This document shows, piece after piece, positions 28,519-36,696 of a DNA stretch of 42,392 nt. The notes below the pieces were generated by a model. The model was not told where the DNA came from. It was given only the letters and a program-made list of their open reading frames with translations, and ran no database searches. The DNA comes from RGIG7213 sp045544195 (lineage in GTDB: Bacteria; Bacillota; Clostridia; Oscillospirales; CAG-272), in NCBI GenBank assembly GCA_045544195.1, contig JAZPYO010000005.1, positions 1 through 42,392 on the forward strand, written 5' to 3'. How positions within the stretch are numbered: the stretch's first letter is position 1; every line of letters starts with the position of its first letter. Both the position numbers and the translations under genes were made by a program.

Positions 28519-30363
28519 TCAAAAAACTCCGCCGTTTTGTATGTATGAGCGTATTATTGCCATAAATTTCTCGCCGTATTTTTCCTTTTTGACCTCGCCG
28601 ACACCCGTTACGGTCAAAAACTCCTCATCGCTCGTCGGCAGACGCCTGCACATATCCTCAAGCGATGCGTCGCTGAATATCATATACGCAGGTATCCTTT
28701 CATCAAGCGCTATCGCAGTGCGCAGCTTTTTCAGGCAAAACAGCAGCTCCTTGTCTACCTGCTGTCTTGATCGGCGCATATCATTTGCCCCGTTTCCGAT
28801 CAGCATCAGCTTTTTCGGAGCAAGAACCCTTTCGCCGTCGAATATCACCCCATGCGAAAGCTGTGTAAGACGCAAAACGGGGTACTGCCCCTCGCTTTTT
28901 TCAAGCAATCCGACATTGACCATATGATCTATATACGCCCTTATGCTTTTTTCACTTAAAAAATCGAGCCTGCCGTATGAGGAATTTTTATTCAGCTCAA
29001 AGGTCATTATCCTTTCGCTCTTTTCACCCCTGAGTATTGATATTATGAGCGATGAGCCGTACCTTTGTGACGTAGAGGCAACACAGGAAAGTATCTGCAC
29101 TGCGTATTCGGTAATATCAACGCTTTCCTCCTCTGTCTGCTGTATAGCCTTTTTAACGCAATTACCGCAAAAAGTGCATTTATCCTCGCACTCCTCGCCG
29201 AAATACCGCAAAATACTGCTTCTGAGGCATTTTCCGTCCGTACAGTAGCTTATCATATCGTTCAGACGCGACATTTCTCGGCGTCGGATATTTTCCCTTT
29301 CCTCCCCCTCAAAGCCGTTTTCGCTGTTCTCTATCAGAAACTTATTTGTAAATATATCAGAGCCGTTATAAATCAGAATACACTCCGCCTGCCGTCCGTC
29401 TCTGCCTGCTCTGCCCGCCTCCTGATAATAGCTTTCGATATTTTTCGGCATATTATAATGTATAACGTAAGAAATATCGGGCTTGTCTATGCCCATGCCG
29501 AACGCGTTCGTTGCGACCATTATCCTTTTTCTATCGTATATGAAATCATTCTGATTTGCCATTCGCTCGCTGTCGGAAAGACCTGCGTGATACCTTGTTG
29601 ACGAATACCCATGAGATCTCAGAATCTCGCACACCCTTTCGGTGTTTTTCCTTGTTGAGCAGTATATTATCCCCGTATCATCACGTCTTTCGCCAACGAG
29701 CTGTAAAAGCGTATCATCACGCTTTTCGGGCGTAAGAACGCTGAAAAACAAATTAGGTCTGTCAAAGCCCGTCGTTACGGAAACGGGATCTATAAGCCCC
29801 AGAAGGTGCCTTATATCCTCCTTTACCTCGTCAGTCGCCGTTGCGGTAAAGGCGCTGACCGTGGGTCTGTGCGGAAGACTGCGGATAAAATCGTCTATCA
29901 GAAGATATGACGGGCGGAAATCCTGCCCCCATTGAGAAACACAGTGCGCCTCATCAACTGCAACCTGTGTGACATTCATTTCAGCGCACACCGCCCGAAA
30001 TTCAGGCGCTTCAAGCCGTTCAGGCGCAACATATATTATTTTGTAAAGCCCGCGTGATGCGTTCGTCAGAGCCTTTATGTACTGATTATACGAAAGAGAG
30101 CTGTTTATGTACGCTCCGCGTATTCCCGAATTTACAAGAGCGCGCACCTGATCGTTCATAAGCGATATGAGCGGCGAAATAACGAGCGTTACCCCCTCTG
30201 ACATCAATGCGGGAAGCTGATAGCATACCGATTTGCCCGCGCCTGTCGGCATGATACCGATAACGTCCTTACCGCCGAGAATACTGTCGATAAGAATACT
30301 CTGCCCCTGCCTGAAATGACTGTGACCGAAGTATTTCTTCAAAAGCTCCTCCTTGCTCTGCAT
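28519..30363 (-). CDS. recQ: RecQ-family ATP-dependent DNA helicase
   Basis: 614 residues, usual RecQ length. It unwinds DNA 3' to 5' in recombination and repair. Walker A is MPTGAGKS (about residues 38-45) and the DEAH box is VDEAHCVSQWGQDFRPSY (about residues 137-155). The helicase C domain follows (NAFGMGIDKPDISYVIHYNMPKN and YYQEAGRAGRDG, about residues 285-325). A zinc-binding cluster (FGEECEDKCTFCGNC, near 390) and a winged-helix RQC region come next. A C-terminal HRDC domain spans about residues 530-610. GGAGGGGG precedes the start, and the gene lies 35 nt after aroE-aroK, probably in the same operon. Confidence 0.95.
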   Translation of the reverse strand: MQSKEELLKKYFGHSHFRQGQSILIDSILGGKDVIGIMPTGAGKSVCYQLPALMSEGVTLVISPLISLMNDQVRALVNSGIRGAYINSSLSYNQYIKALTNASRGLYKIIYVAPERLEAPEFRAVCAEMNVTQVAVDEAHCVSQWGQDFRPSYLLIDDFIRSLPHRPTVSAFTATATDEVKEDIRHLLGLIDPVSVTTGFDRPNLFFSVLTPEKRDDTLLQLVGERRDDTGIIYCSTRKNTERVCEILRSHGYSSTRYHAGLSDSERMANQNDFIYDRKRIMVATNAFGMGIDKPDISYVIHYNMPKNIESYYQEAGRAGRDGRQAECILIYNGSDIFTNKFLIENSENGFEGEERENIRRREMSRLNDMISYCTDGKCLRSSILRYFGEECEDKCTFCGNCVKKAIQQTEEESVDITEYAVQILSCVASTSQRYGSSLIISILRGEKSERIMTFELNKNSSYGRLDFLSEKSIRAYIDHMVNVGLLEKSEGQYPVLRLTQLSHGVIFDGERVLAPKKLMLIGNGANDMRRSRQQVDKELLFCLKKLRTAIALDERIPAYMIFSDASLEDMCRRLPTSDEEFLTVTGVGEVKKEKYGEKFMAIIRSYIQNGGVF

Positions 30364-30398
30364 GCTCCCCCTCCCTTTATTTTTTATACTTTATATTT

Positions 30399-31619
30399 TC
30401 AATAAATAAGCTCGCAAAGACGCCTTGCGTTTTCGTTCGGATCGTCAGAGCAAAGCGAAAGATCAATATCGCTCATCGCCTTGTATATCGGCAGTCTTAC
30501 CTTATACATCTCCTCAAGATTTTTTGAAAGAGGTCTGCCGTCCGTTGCAAGACTTGAAATATCTCTCTTTATAAACACGGCTATGCCGTTTTGCTTTATA
30601 TATGTCCTGTTTTCCTGCCTGAGAACCGCGCCGCCGCCAACGGCGATAACAGCGCCCTTCTTATTTGCAAGAGAGCAAAGCACCTCCGTTTCAAGATCAC
30701 GGAACGCTTTTTCGCCGTACAGCTCAAAAAATTCGGGGATGGACATACCGCATTTTTGAACGATCTGCTCATCTGTATCGAAAAATTCTCTGTCGGTCAT
30801 TTTCGCAAGCGCCTTACCGATCGTCGTTTTGCCGCTGCCCGGCATACCTATCAGAACCGTATTTCTGACAGTTGATATGACATCTCTTTCGGCGTTTATC
30901 ATATCGCATTCGCGATACTGTCTGCCGAGAAAATGCTCCGCCGCCTTAAAGCCCTGTACAACGAGCATTCCTATGCCGCCGACAGCGGATATGCCCCTTT
31001 CCCTTGCATCAAGGACGAGCCTTGTGTTCAGCGGATTGAATATAAGATCGACAACACCCTGCAAATGCGGAAACAGAGATATATCAACAGGCGAAAGCTC
31101 CGTTTTTTCAGGGAACATTCCCACAGGAGTCGTATTTACAATAACGGCGGCATCTGAATGAAGATGCAGGTTTTCGTAATTGTTTTCGCCCGTTCTCGAT
31201 ACGGTTATTATCTTTTCCGCACCGAGATCCTCAAGCACGCAGCGCGCGGTAAGCGACGAGCCGCCGCTTCCGAGTATCAACGCCTTTTTGCCCATAGGAT
31301 CGATATTTGCGCTTACAAACAGATGCTTAAGACCGTAATAGTCGGTATTGTCGCCGTAAAGCGTGCCGTCCTGACGCTTTATTACAGTATTAACACACCC
31401 GATGCGTTCAGCTAACGGCGATACCTCGTCACAGTATGCGAAGGCTTCCTTTTTATACGGTATGGTCACGTTTATGCCCTTGAAATCGCGCTTTGCGAAA
31501 AATCCCTCAAGCTCTTGCACCTCAAGCTCTGTAAGAACGTACGGCAAAGCGCCCGTTTTTGAATGTATAAGCGGTGATAAGCTGTGAGGCAGTTTTCTGC
31601 CGATCAATCCGAATTCCAT
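30399..31619 (-). CDS. aroE/aroK: Fused shikimate dehydrogenase and shikimate kinase
   Basis: 406 residues from ATG at 31617-31619 (GAGGAA about 7 nt upstream). A longer frame from 31700 would cover the -10 box at 31691-31696, so it is rejected. Residues 1-250 are AroE: FGLIGRKLPHSLSPLIH, GINVTIPYKKEAF (substrate Lys), DNTDYYG, the NADP-binding LGSGGSSLTA and the final GGIGMLVVQGFKAAEHFLG. It reduces 3-dehydroshikimate to shikimate. Residues about 255-406 are AroK: Walker A GMPGSGKTTIGK, DTDEQIV, GEKAFRDLE, the VGGGAV motif and a GRPLS lid. It phosphorylates shikimate with ATP. The fusion couples two consecutive steps of chorismate synthesis. All key motifs look intact. Confidence 0.93.
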   Translation of the reverse strand: MEFGLIGRKLPHSLSPLIHSKTGALPYVLTELEVQELEGFFAKRDFKGINVTIPYKKEAFAYCDEVSPLAERIGCVNTVIKRQDGTLYGDNTDYYGLKHLFVSANIDPMGKKALILGSGGSSLTARCVLEDLGAEKIITVSRTGENNYENLHLHSDAAVIVNTTPVGMFPEKTELSPVDISLFPHLQGVVDLIFNPLNTRLVLDARERGISAVGGIGMLVVQGFKAAEHFLGRQYRECDMINAERDVISTVRNTVLIGMPGSGKTTIGKALAKMTDREFFDTDEQIVQKCGMSIPEFFELYGEKAFRDLETEVLCSLANKKGAVIAVGGGAVLRQENRTYIKQNGIAVFIKRDISSLATDGRPLSKNLEEMYKVRLPIYKAMSDIDLSLCSDDPNENARRLCELIY

Positions 31620-31690
31620 ATGATCTTCCTCGTTATTTAAACAGATATATGCGTTTTTCCGCTGTGTAAAGCCGACAAAACACCAAGGTA

Positions 31691-31719
31691 ATTTTATCAA
31701 AAATGTACCGCTTTGTCAA
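31691..31719 (-). promoter_or_regulatory. Promoter of aroE-aroK and recQ
   Basis: TTGACA (31714-31719), 17-nt spacer, TAAAAT (31691-31696) on the minus strand, about 70 nt before the start codon. It is divergent from the MATE promoter. Confidence 0.7.
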
Positions 31720-31803
31720 CTTGATTTTATTAATTATCCGCGTTTTATATCGGTACATCACAGACCGTTTTACACATATTCCGCCCTCGTTCACAATTAT
31801 TCG

Positions 31804-31832
31804 TTGAAATGCCCGTAAAAATGTGATAGAAT
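31804..31832 (+). promoter_or_regulatory. Promoter of the MATE transporter gene
   Basis: TTGAAA (31804-31809), 17-nt spacer, TAGAAT (31827-31832), followed by a leader of about 45 nt and AGGAG before the ATG at 31884. Confidence 0.6.
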
Positions 31833-31883
31833 TAATGGTGGCTGACCTTTTGCACAGCCTTTAAACGTATACAGGAGAAACAA

Positions 31884-33254
31884 ATGCGGATATTGACTAA
31901 GGACAAGGGATTTTACAGGAGCTTTTTTTCCTTGTGGAGAGTTCTCGTTTTAAACCACGTTATCGTGCTGGGTGTAAACCTTGCCGATAACATTATGCTC
32001 GGCTCGTACAGCGAGCCCGCCTTATCGGGCGCGGCAGCTTGCAATCAGGTGCAGTTCGTATTTTTGCAGATAATAGTAGGTCTCGGAAACGCGCTCGTAG
32101 TAATGTGCAGTCAGTATTGGGGAATGAGAAATACGACGCCTATAAAGCGTCTGACCGTCGCCTCGCTCGCCTGCGGTATGACCTTTGCGGTAATTCTGTT
32201 CACGCTGGCATCGGTAATGCCCGAAAAAATAGTCGGAATTTTCACAGACTCGCCCGAAATAATATCTCAGGGTGTGGAATATCTTGAATATATAAAGTAC
32301 ACGTACCCCGTTTTTGCACTTACGAGCATTCTTTTGGCGAGTATGCGTTCCGTTGAAAGCGTAAAGGTCGGATTTGTCGTTTCGGTGATAACGCTTATAC
32401 TTAACGTATCTTTGAACTACGTTCTTATATTCGGCAAGCTCGGCTTTGAAAGCATGGGGGCAAAGGGCGCGGCAATAGCAACGCTGATAGCGCGGTGCGC
32501 TGAGCTTTTGTACGTTTTGATACACGTGCTGTTTATTGAAAAAAATCTGCCGATGAAGGCAAAAGAGCTTGTAAGAACAGACTCACAGCTTTTCAAAAAG
32601 TATCTTAAAACGTGTATTCCGTTCGTTGTTACAGACGGACTTTTCGGTGTCTCAACGGCGCTGCAAACGGTAATACTCGGAAATATGGACGATGCGGCAA
32701 TGGCGGCAAACTCCGTTTCAACGACGCTTTACAGCGTTCTTAAGGTGGCGGCAATAGGCTCTGCAACTGCCGCAAGCGTCATAATAGGTAAGTCGATAGG
32801 CGAGGGCAAGAGTAAGCAACAGATAAAGGAATACTCCAAAACACTGCAATTTATATTTATCTGTATCGGCATATGCACGGGAATACTGCTGTTTATGATA
32901 AGAACGCCCGTAATATCCCTTTACGGAAATATATCCGATGAGGCAAAGATATTGGCAAACGGATTTCTGCTCGTTCTGTGCGTAACGTGTGTCGGCACGT
33001 CATATCAGATGCCCGTGAATACGGGTATCGTAAGGGGCGGGGGAGATTCAAAATTCGTGCTGGTTCTCGATATAATAAGCATCTGGCTCATCGTTCTGCC
33101 GCTTTCGTTTGCGGCGGCTTTTCTGTGGCATTGGCATCCCGTAGCGGTAATTGCGTGCCTTAACGCCGATCAGGTCTTCAAATGTCTGCCTGCGGCGATA
33201 AAGGTCAACAGATATAATTGGATAAAAAGGATAGCCGAAAAACAGGCGTCTTGA
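31884..33254 (+). CDS. MATE-family efflux transporter
   Basis: 456 residues, about 12 membrane helices, normal MATE length. MATE proteins export cationic drugs and metabolites using sodium or proton gradients. The N-terminal half has VNLADNIMLGSYSEPALSG and NQVQFVFLQIIVGLG, the MATE/MatE pattern. The second repeat has AAMAANSVSTTLYSVL and GSATAASVIIGKSIGEG (about residue 295). The gene has its own promoter and is followed 19 nt later by a small lipoprotein gene, then a terminator. No substrate can be predicted. Confidence 0.93.
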   Translation: MRILTKDKGFYRSFFSLWRVLVLNHVIVLGVNLADNIMLGSYSEPALSGAAACNQVQFVFLQIIVGLGNALVVMCSQYWGMRNTTPIKRLTVASLACGMTFAVILFTLASVMPEKIVGIFTDSPEIISQGVEYLEYIKYTYPVFALTSILLASMRSVESVKVGFVVSVITLILNVSLNYVLIFGKLGFESMGAKGAAIATLIARCAELLYVLIHVLFIEKNLPMKAKELVRTDSQLFKKYLKTCIPFVVTDGLFGVSTALQTVILGNMDDAAMAANSVSTTLYSVLKVAAIGSATAASVIIGKSIGEGKSKQQIKEYSKTLQFIFICIGICTGILLFMIRTPVISLYGNISDEAKILANGFLLVLCVTCVGTSYQMPVNTGIVRGGGDSKFVLVLDIISIWLIVLPLSFAAAFLWHWHPVAVIACLNADQVFKCLPAAIKVNRYNWIKRIAEKQAS

Positions 33255-33273
33255 TACGGAAGGGTGAATTGAA

Positions 33274-33600
33274 ATGAAAAAAATTGTATCAGTCATTATG
33301 ATAATTGCTTGTGCGGTGTGTCTTTTTTCCGCCTGCTCGGGCGAAAAGGGGCAATACGAAATAAAGCTGACGATAGTTGAAAGCATGACTCGGTGCGACG
33401 CCGTAACGGACGATTGGTTCTTTGCCTACGGCGACGACGGCGAATGGTATAAGATCGTGTGGAGCGATACAGACGGACTTAACGAGGGCGACACGGTCAC
33501 AGTATCGTACGATGAAATAACGCAGATAAGCTACGAAACGGGCTACCCTGACGGATATACGCCGCAAAAGCAGATAGTAGCCAAAAGCGTCAAAAAATAA
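33274..33600 (+). CDS. Small hypothetical lipoprotein, co-transcribed with MATE
   Basis: 108 residues. Signal peptide with lipobox (CLFSAC, Cys about 21). The mature part of about 87 residues (VTDDWFFAYGDDGEWYKIVW, GLNEGDTVTVSYDEI) reads like a small beta-barrel domain with an OB-like layout. No function known. It follows the MATE gene by 19 nt in the same transcription unit. Confidence 0.75.
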   Translation: MKKIVSVIMIIACAVCLFSACSGEKGQYEIKLTIVESMTRCDAVTDDWFFAYGDDGEWYKIVWSDTDGLNEGDTVTVSYDEITQISYETGYPDGYTPQKQIVAKSVKK

Positions 33601-33604
33601 TAAA

Positions 33605-33639
33605 AAAGCGTTTGCACGTAAATTCCGTGTAAACGCTTT
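33605..33639 (+). terminator. Terminator of the MATE operon
   Basis: AAAGCGTTTGCACG (33605-33618) pairs with 33626-33639 with one wobble pair, followed by ATTATTTTC. It begins 4 nt after the lipoprotein stop codon. Confidence 0.7.
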
Positions 33640-33779
33640 ATTATTTTCACTTGTCAAAGGCAAGCGTCGCTGTGATGATGAGAACATCTGCCCGTCCCTG
33701 CCAGCCAACAAAGCAAAGCACTTGCTTACGCAGTGCGGCATAACTTGTAAAGCGCAACATCACGCCGTACAGCGTTTAT

Positions 33780-33950
33780 TTATCTTGCATCATATACGGA
33801 CTGGGGTGCAACAATAAATTCACCAAAGTAATTATTATCATTGTTACAATCTCTCAATATGTATTTGTCCAAAACCTCATCATAACCGACGAGACAAATA
33901 TAATGTCCTCCTTTTTTTACCCCAACACACAAAAAGGACCAAGAGCTTTG
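33780..33950 (-). pseudogene. 3' fragment of a peptidase C39-like gene
   Basis: Reading the minus strand in one frame to a stop at 33780-33782 gives VGVKKGGHYICLVGYDEVLD, then KYILRDCNNDNNYFGEF and a short tail. GGHY.CLVGYDE..D.YILRDC is the pattern around the catalytic His and Asp of C39-type papain-like peptidases. There is no start codon, no ribosome site and no N-terminal half with the catalytic Cys; the upstream end runs into the terminator of the neighbouring operon. It therefore looks like a relic. Nothing else is recognised in 33640-33779. Confidence 0.5.
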
Positions 33951-33968
33951 AGGCTCTTAGTCCTTTTT
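33931..33968 (-). terminator. Terminator of the 42048-33976 operon
   Basis: Arms 33931-33946 and 33952-33968 pair over about 15 bp with one mismatch, and the minus strand continues TTTTTGTGTG. It begins 8 nt after the stop codon at 33976. Confidence 0.75.
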
Positions 33969-33975
33969 AGTCATA

Positions 33976-36612
33976 TCATTCAAGAATTATGCTCTTTATA
34001 GCGTCTATTTCAGCCTGAGTTACGCCGAGGTCGAACAGATACGCCGTTATACGTTCCTGGAGCGTGTCGCCCTCATATTTGTCAAAGCCCTCCATAAGCC
34101 ACTGTATATTCAAGCCCTGAGCATACAGCATATCAGCCGTATATCCGCCCTGTCTCGAGAAGAATGACGTATAGTATTCCTTAAGAATAGTTTCCTCATC
34201 AACTCCGCAAAGACCGAGAATAAGTATAGCGGTCGTGCCTGTGCGGTCGCGTCCGAGCGAGCAATGGAACAGTATCGGATAGTTGCTTTCATCTGCAAGT
34301 ATCCTCATTTGCTTTGCTACCTCGTTTTTGTATTGGTCGGTAAATATGTGCTGATACCAGCCAAACGTAAGCGACTTATAGCTGAGACCGGGAATGGGAG
34401 AAGCCCCCGTATTGTTTCTTAGATCAAGGTCAGTTTTGATCTTGAGCTGCTCTACGATAACCTTCTTACCTTCCTTGCTTGCATCCTCAAGCTGCGCGGC
34501 GCGGTAAAGCATACCCTGCTTTACAGTCTTTCCGTCAGCGGTCTTATATCCGCCGATGTCACGGAAGTTTGAAATATTGTCCGCCTTGATAAATCTGGGG
34601 TAGCCGCCCTTTGTCGTAAATCCGAATATGTCGGATTCCTCGCCGTCGGCGCTTACCTGCCAGTAATACTGCTGTCCTACCTTAAGGTTATATACCTGCT
34701 GCTCGGTTTCCGTCGTTCTGAACTTCATAGGATCTGACATATCCGTGCTTTCCGAGATCAGAAGCGTATACTTTTTGCCGTCTGCCTTTGCTGCATCATC
34801 CCACTTGAACAGTATGGGCAAGGGCGTGCATATTTCATTCGGCGAATACTTGCTCATACTTGCGTTAGTTATAACTCTCATAGGAGCATTCATATGGTCG
34901 ATAATGCACTGAGCTGTTATAACGATATTGCTCTGTCCGTCGCTGGGAGCAGTAAGCGAAATATTACTGCTTGCGCCCGTGATCTTTACTGTAAATTCAT
35001 CGTTGCTGAACGCCTTGCCCGTAAAGGCATAGAAGTTCTTCTTCGTCTCGCCGCCTATCGTATAGCCGTCAAGCCTTACAGTATCGATATCGGCGTTATA
35101 TGCAACAGCAAACGACAGTCTGACGCTTGATGCGCCGTTTGAAATATATTTCGCATTGCACAGAATGCTTTCGTTATTTACAACAGAAGCAAGAAGGCTT
35201 TCTGTGTGAGCCTGCTTATCCGATGCCTGAGTATCAAACGCAAGCTCCTTTACAGCATTCAATGCGTCATACGCCTGCGTAATAGCCGTTACAGCATCCT
35301 GTGACAACGGCTCATATTTAAAAGGTATATTCAAATGCAGAATGTAGTTACCGTTATTGCTTACGCCTCTTACAAGGAAATTGTAAGATGTACCCGACAC
35401 AAGCTCTGTGCCGTAATCGGCAAATGCGTTTATATAAAGGTCTGTAAAGCCGCCCTCGCTCACCTTTACGCTCTGCGGAGCATTCCATACGATATCAGAT
35501 GACTTATGATCAACGTCAGAGCCGACTACCGCATACTGTACGTCCTTCAAGCCGTCCGCAACAGTTATCGTGTTATCCGTGAGAGTAACTATACCCGCCT
35601 TATCAAACGTGGTTTTCCATTGATCCTTACTGTCATGCTGAGCATCAAACTCGCCCGTACCGTTACCGAGCCAGATACCCGCCACCTTTGGCAGAGCTAC
35701 CGTGATATTTTCAAAATTGTATTCCTCAGAGCCGCATTTTACAGATGCATTTACAACGAGCTGACCTTCAGCGTCGGCAGTTGGTGCCATATACGAAACC
35801 GCGCTGAGAGTTATATCAGCCTTAAGATCGGACGAGGTGAGTATCGATGCCATAGCCGACGCCGTTTTCTCCATCGCCTGCTTCTGACTTATTACCGTAT
35901 CTGATATCGCATTCACATTCTGAATACCCGAAATGTCAGTACCGATATAAATGCTGTTTATGTAAAACTCTATATTATCCTTATCTCTTGCGTAAAATTT
36001 GAACGCTCTTATGTACCCGTCATCATCAGCGAGCTTTGTAAAATCGGAAACGCCGAGGTCTACCGTGTGCCAATCGGAAACAGCGCCCGCAAGTGACGGA
36101 CACTTATTTACAAATGCCGCATTGTTTGTTGATGTCTTGTTCAGAACACGAAGTTCCGTTAAGTTTGCTTCGCCCGTCGTCATATACGTTACCGTCATAC
36201 TCTTTACGTTCGATGCCTTTATGGGCGAGAACAGAGAAATGAGCATACCGCCCTGATTTTCCGAGTTGTCGCAAATATAATATGCATTTCTGCCGTTATG
36301 CTCAACGTATCCGCACTTATCGCACTGAGTGCTTGTGTGTATGATACTTATTCCGAGATCCTCCAGCTTGAAATACTGCGAGCCGTCCTTGAATTCAAGA
36401 GCAATACCCGCCTGCTCGTTTTGACCCTCAGACGTCACCTTAAGGCTTTCGAGCGTTTCAAGCGAGTTTCCCTGCTGTGTCTGAGACATATCAGTATATT
36501 CCTCCCTTACGTAATCCGTTTGCCCGTCGGTATCATTGCCCGTACAAGCGCACGAAGCTGCCGTCGCGCAAAGCAAGACGCCCGCAAGCAGCCTTTTAAA
36601 CAAATTTTTCAT
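33976..36612 (-). CDS. Large lipoprotein ending in a tyrosine-phosphatase-like domain
   Basis: 878 residues. The N-terminal signal peptide has a lipobox-like ATAASC (Cys near residue 22), so the protein should be outside the membrane. Residues about 60-225 look like a carbohydrate-binding-type beta-sandwich (DWHTVDLGVSDFTKLAD.. and IEFYINSIYIGTD). Residues about 240-600 are further beta-rich domains. An Ig/fibronectin-type unit covers about 600-655 (KKYTLLISESTDM..YYWQVSAD). The C-terminal 220 residues match the Y_phosphatase3 type: NFRDIGGYKT..VKQGMLYRAAQL, then HCSLGRDRTG at about 783-792 with the CxxxxxR loop. The catalytic residues are intact, so it may dephosphorylate an extracellular phosphate ester. 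AAGGGAAGAG precedes the start. It lies 84 nt after the last GH71/GH99-like gene in one operon. Confidence 0.8.
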   Translation of the reverse strand: MKNLFKRLLAGVLLCATAASCACTGNDTDGQTDYVREEYTDMSQTQQGNSLETLESLKVTSEGQNEQAGIALEFKDGSQYFKLEDLGISIIHTSTQCDKCGYVEHNGRNAYYICDNSENQGGMLISLFSPIKASNVKSMTVTYMTTGEANLTELRVLNKTSTNNAAFVNKCPSLAGAVSDWHTVDLGVSDFTKLADDDGYIRAFKFYARDKDNIEFYINSIYIGTDISGIQNVNAISDTVISQKQAMEKTASAMASILTSSDLKADITLSAVSYMAPTADAEGQLVVNASVKCGSEEYNFENITVALPKVAGIWLGNGTGEFDAQHDSKDQWKTTFDKAGIVTLTDNTITVADGLKDVQYAVVGSDVDHKSSDIVWNAPQSVKVSEGGFTDLYINAFADYGTELVSGTSYNFLVRGVSNNGNYILHLNIPFKYEPLSQDAVTAITQAYDALNAVKELAFDTQASDKQAHTESLLASVVNNESILCNAKYISNGASSVRLSFAVAYNADIDTVRLDGYTIGGETKKNFYAFTGKAFSNDEFTVKITGASSNISLTAPSDGQSNIVITAQCIIDHMNAPMRVITNASMSKYSPNEICTPLPILFKWDDAAKADGKKYTLLISESTDMSDPMKFRTTETEQQVYNLKVGQQYYWQVSADGEESDIFGFTTKGGYPRFIKADNISNFRDIGGYKTADGKTVKQGMLYRAAQLEDASKEGKKVIVEQLKIKTDLDLRNNTGASPIPGLSYKSLTFGWYQHIFTDQYKNEVAKQMRILADESNYPILFHCSLGRDRTGTTAILILGLCGVDEETILKEYYTSFFSRQGGYTADMLYAQGLNIQWLMEGFDKYEGDTLQERITAYLFDLGVTQAEIDAIKSIILE

Positions 36613-36696
36613 AATCTCTTCCCTTCCTTTGCCGCGAAAGCGGCATTCATAGTCTTGAAAATTTGCATTTATTTAATAATAAAGCTATATACAGCC

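Noticed and set aside
31620..31700. 27-residue N-terminal extension of the AroE-AroK protein
   Set aside because: The -10 box (31691-31696) lies inside it, and a ribosome site with the canonical AroE start lies downstream.
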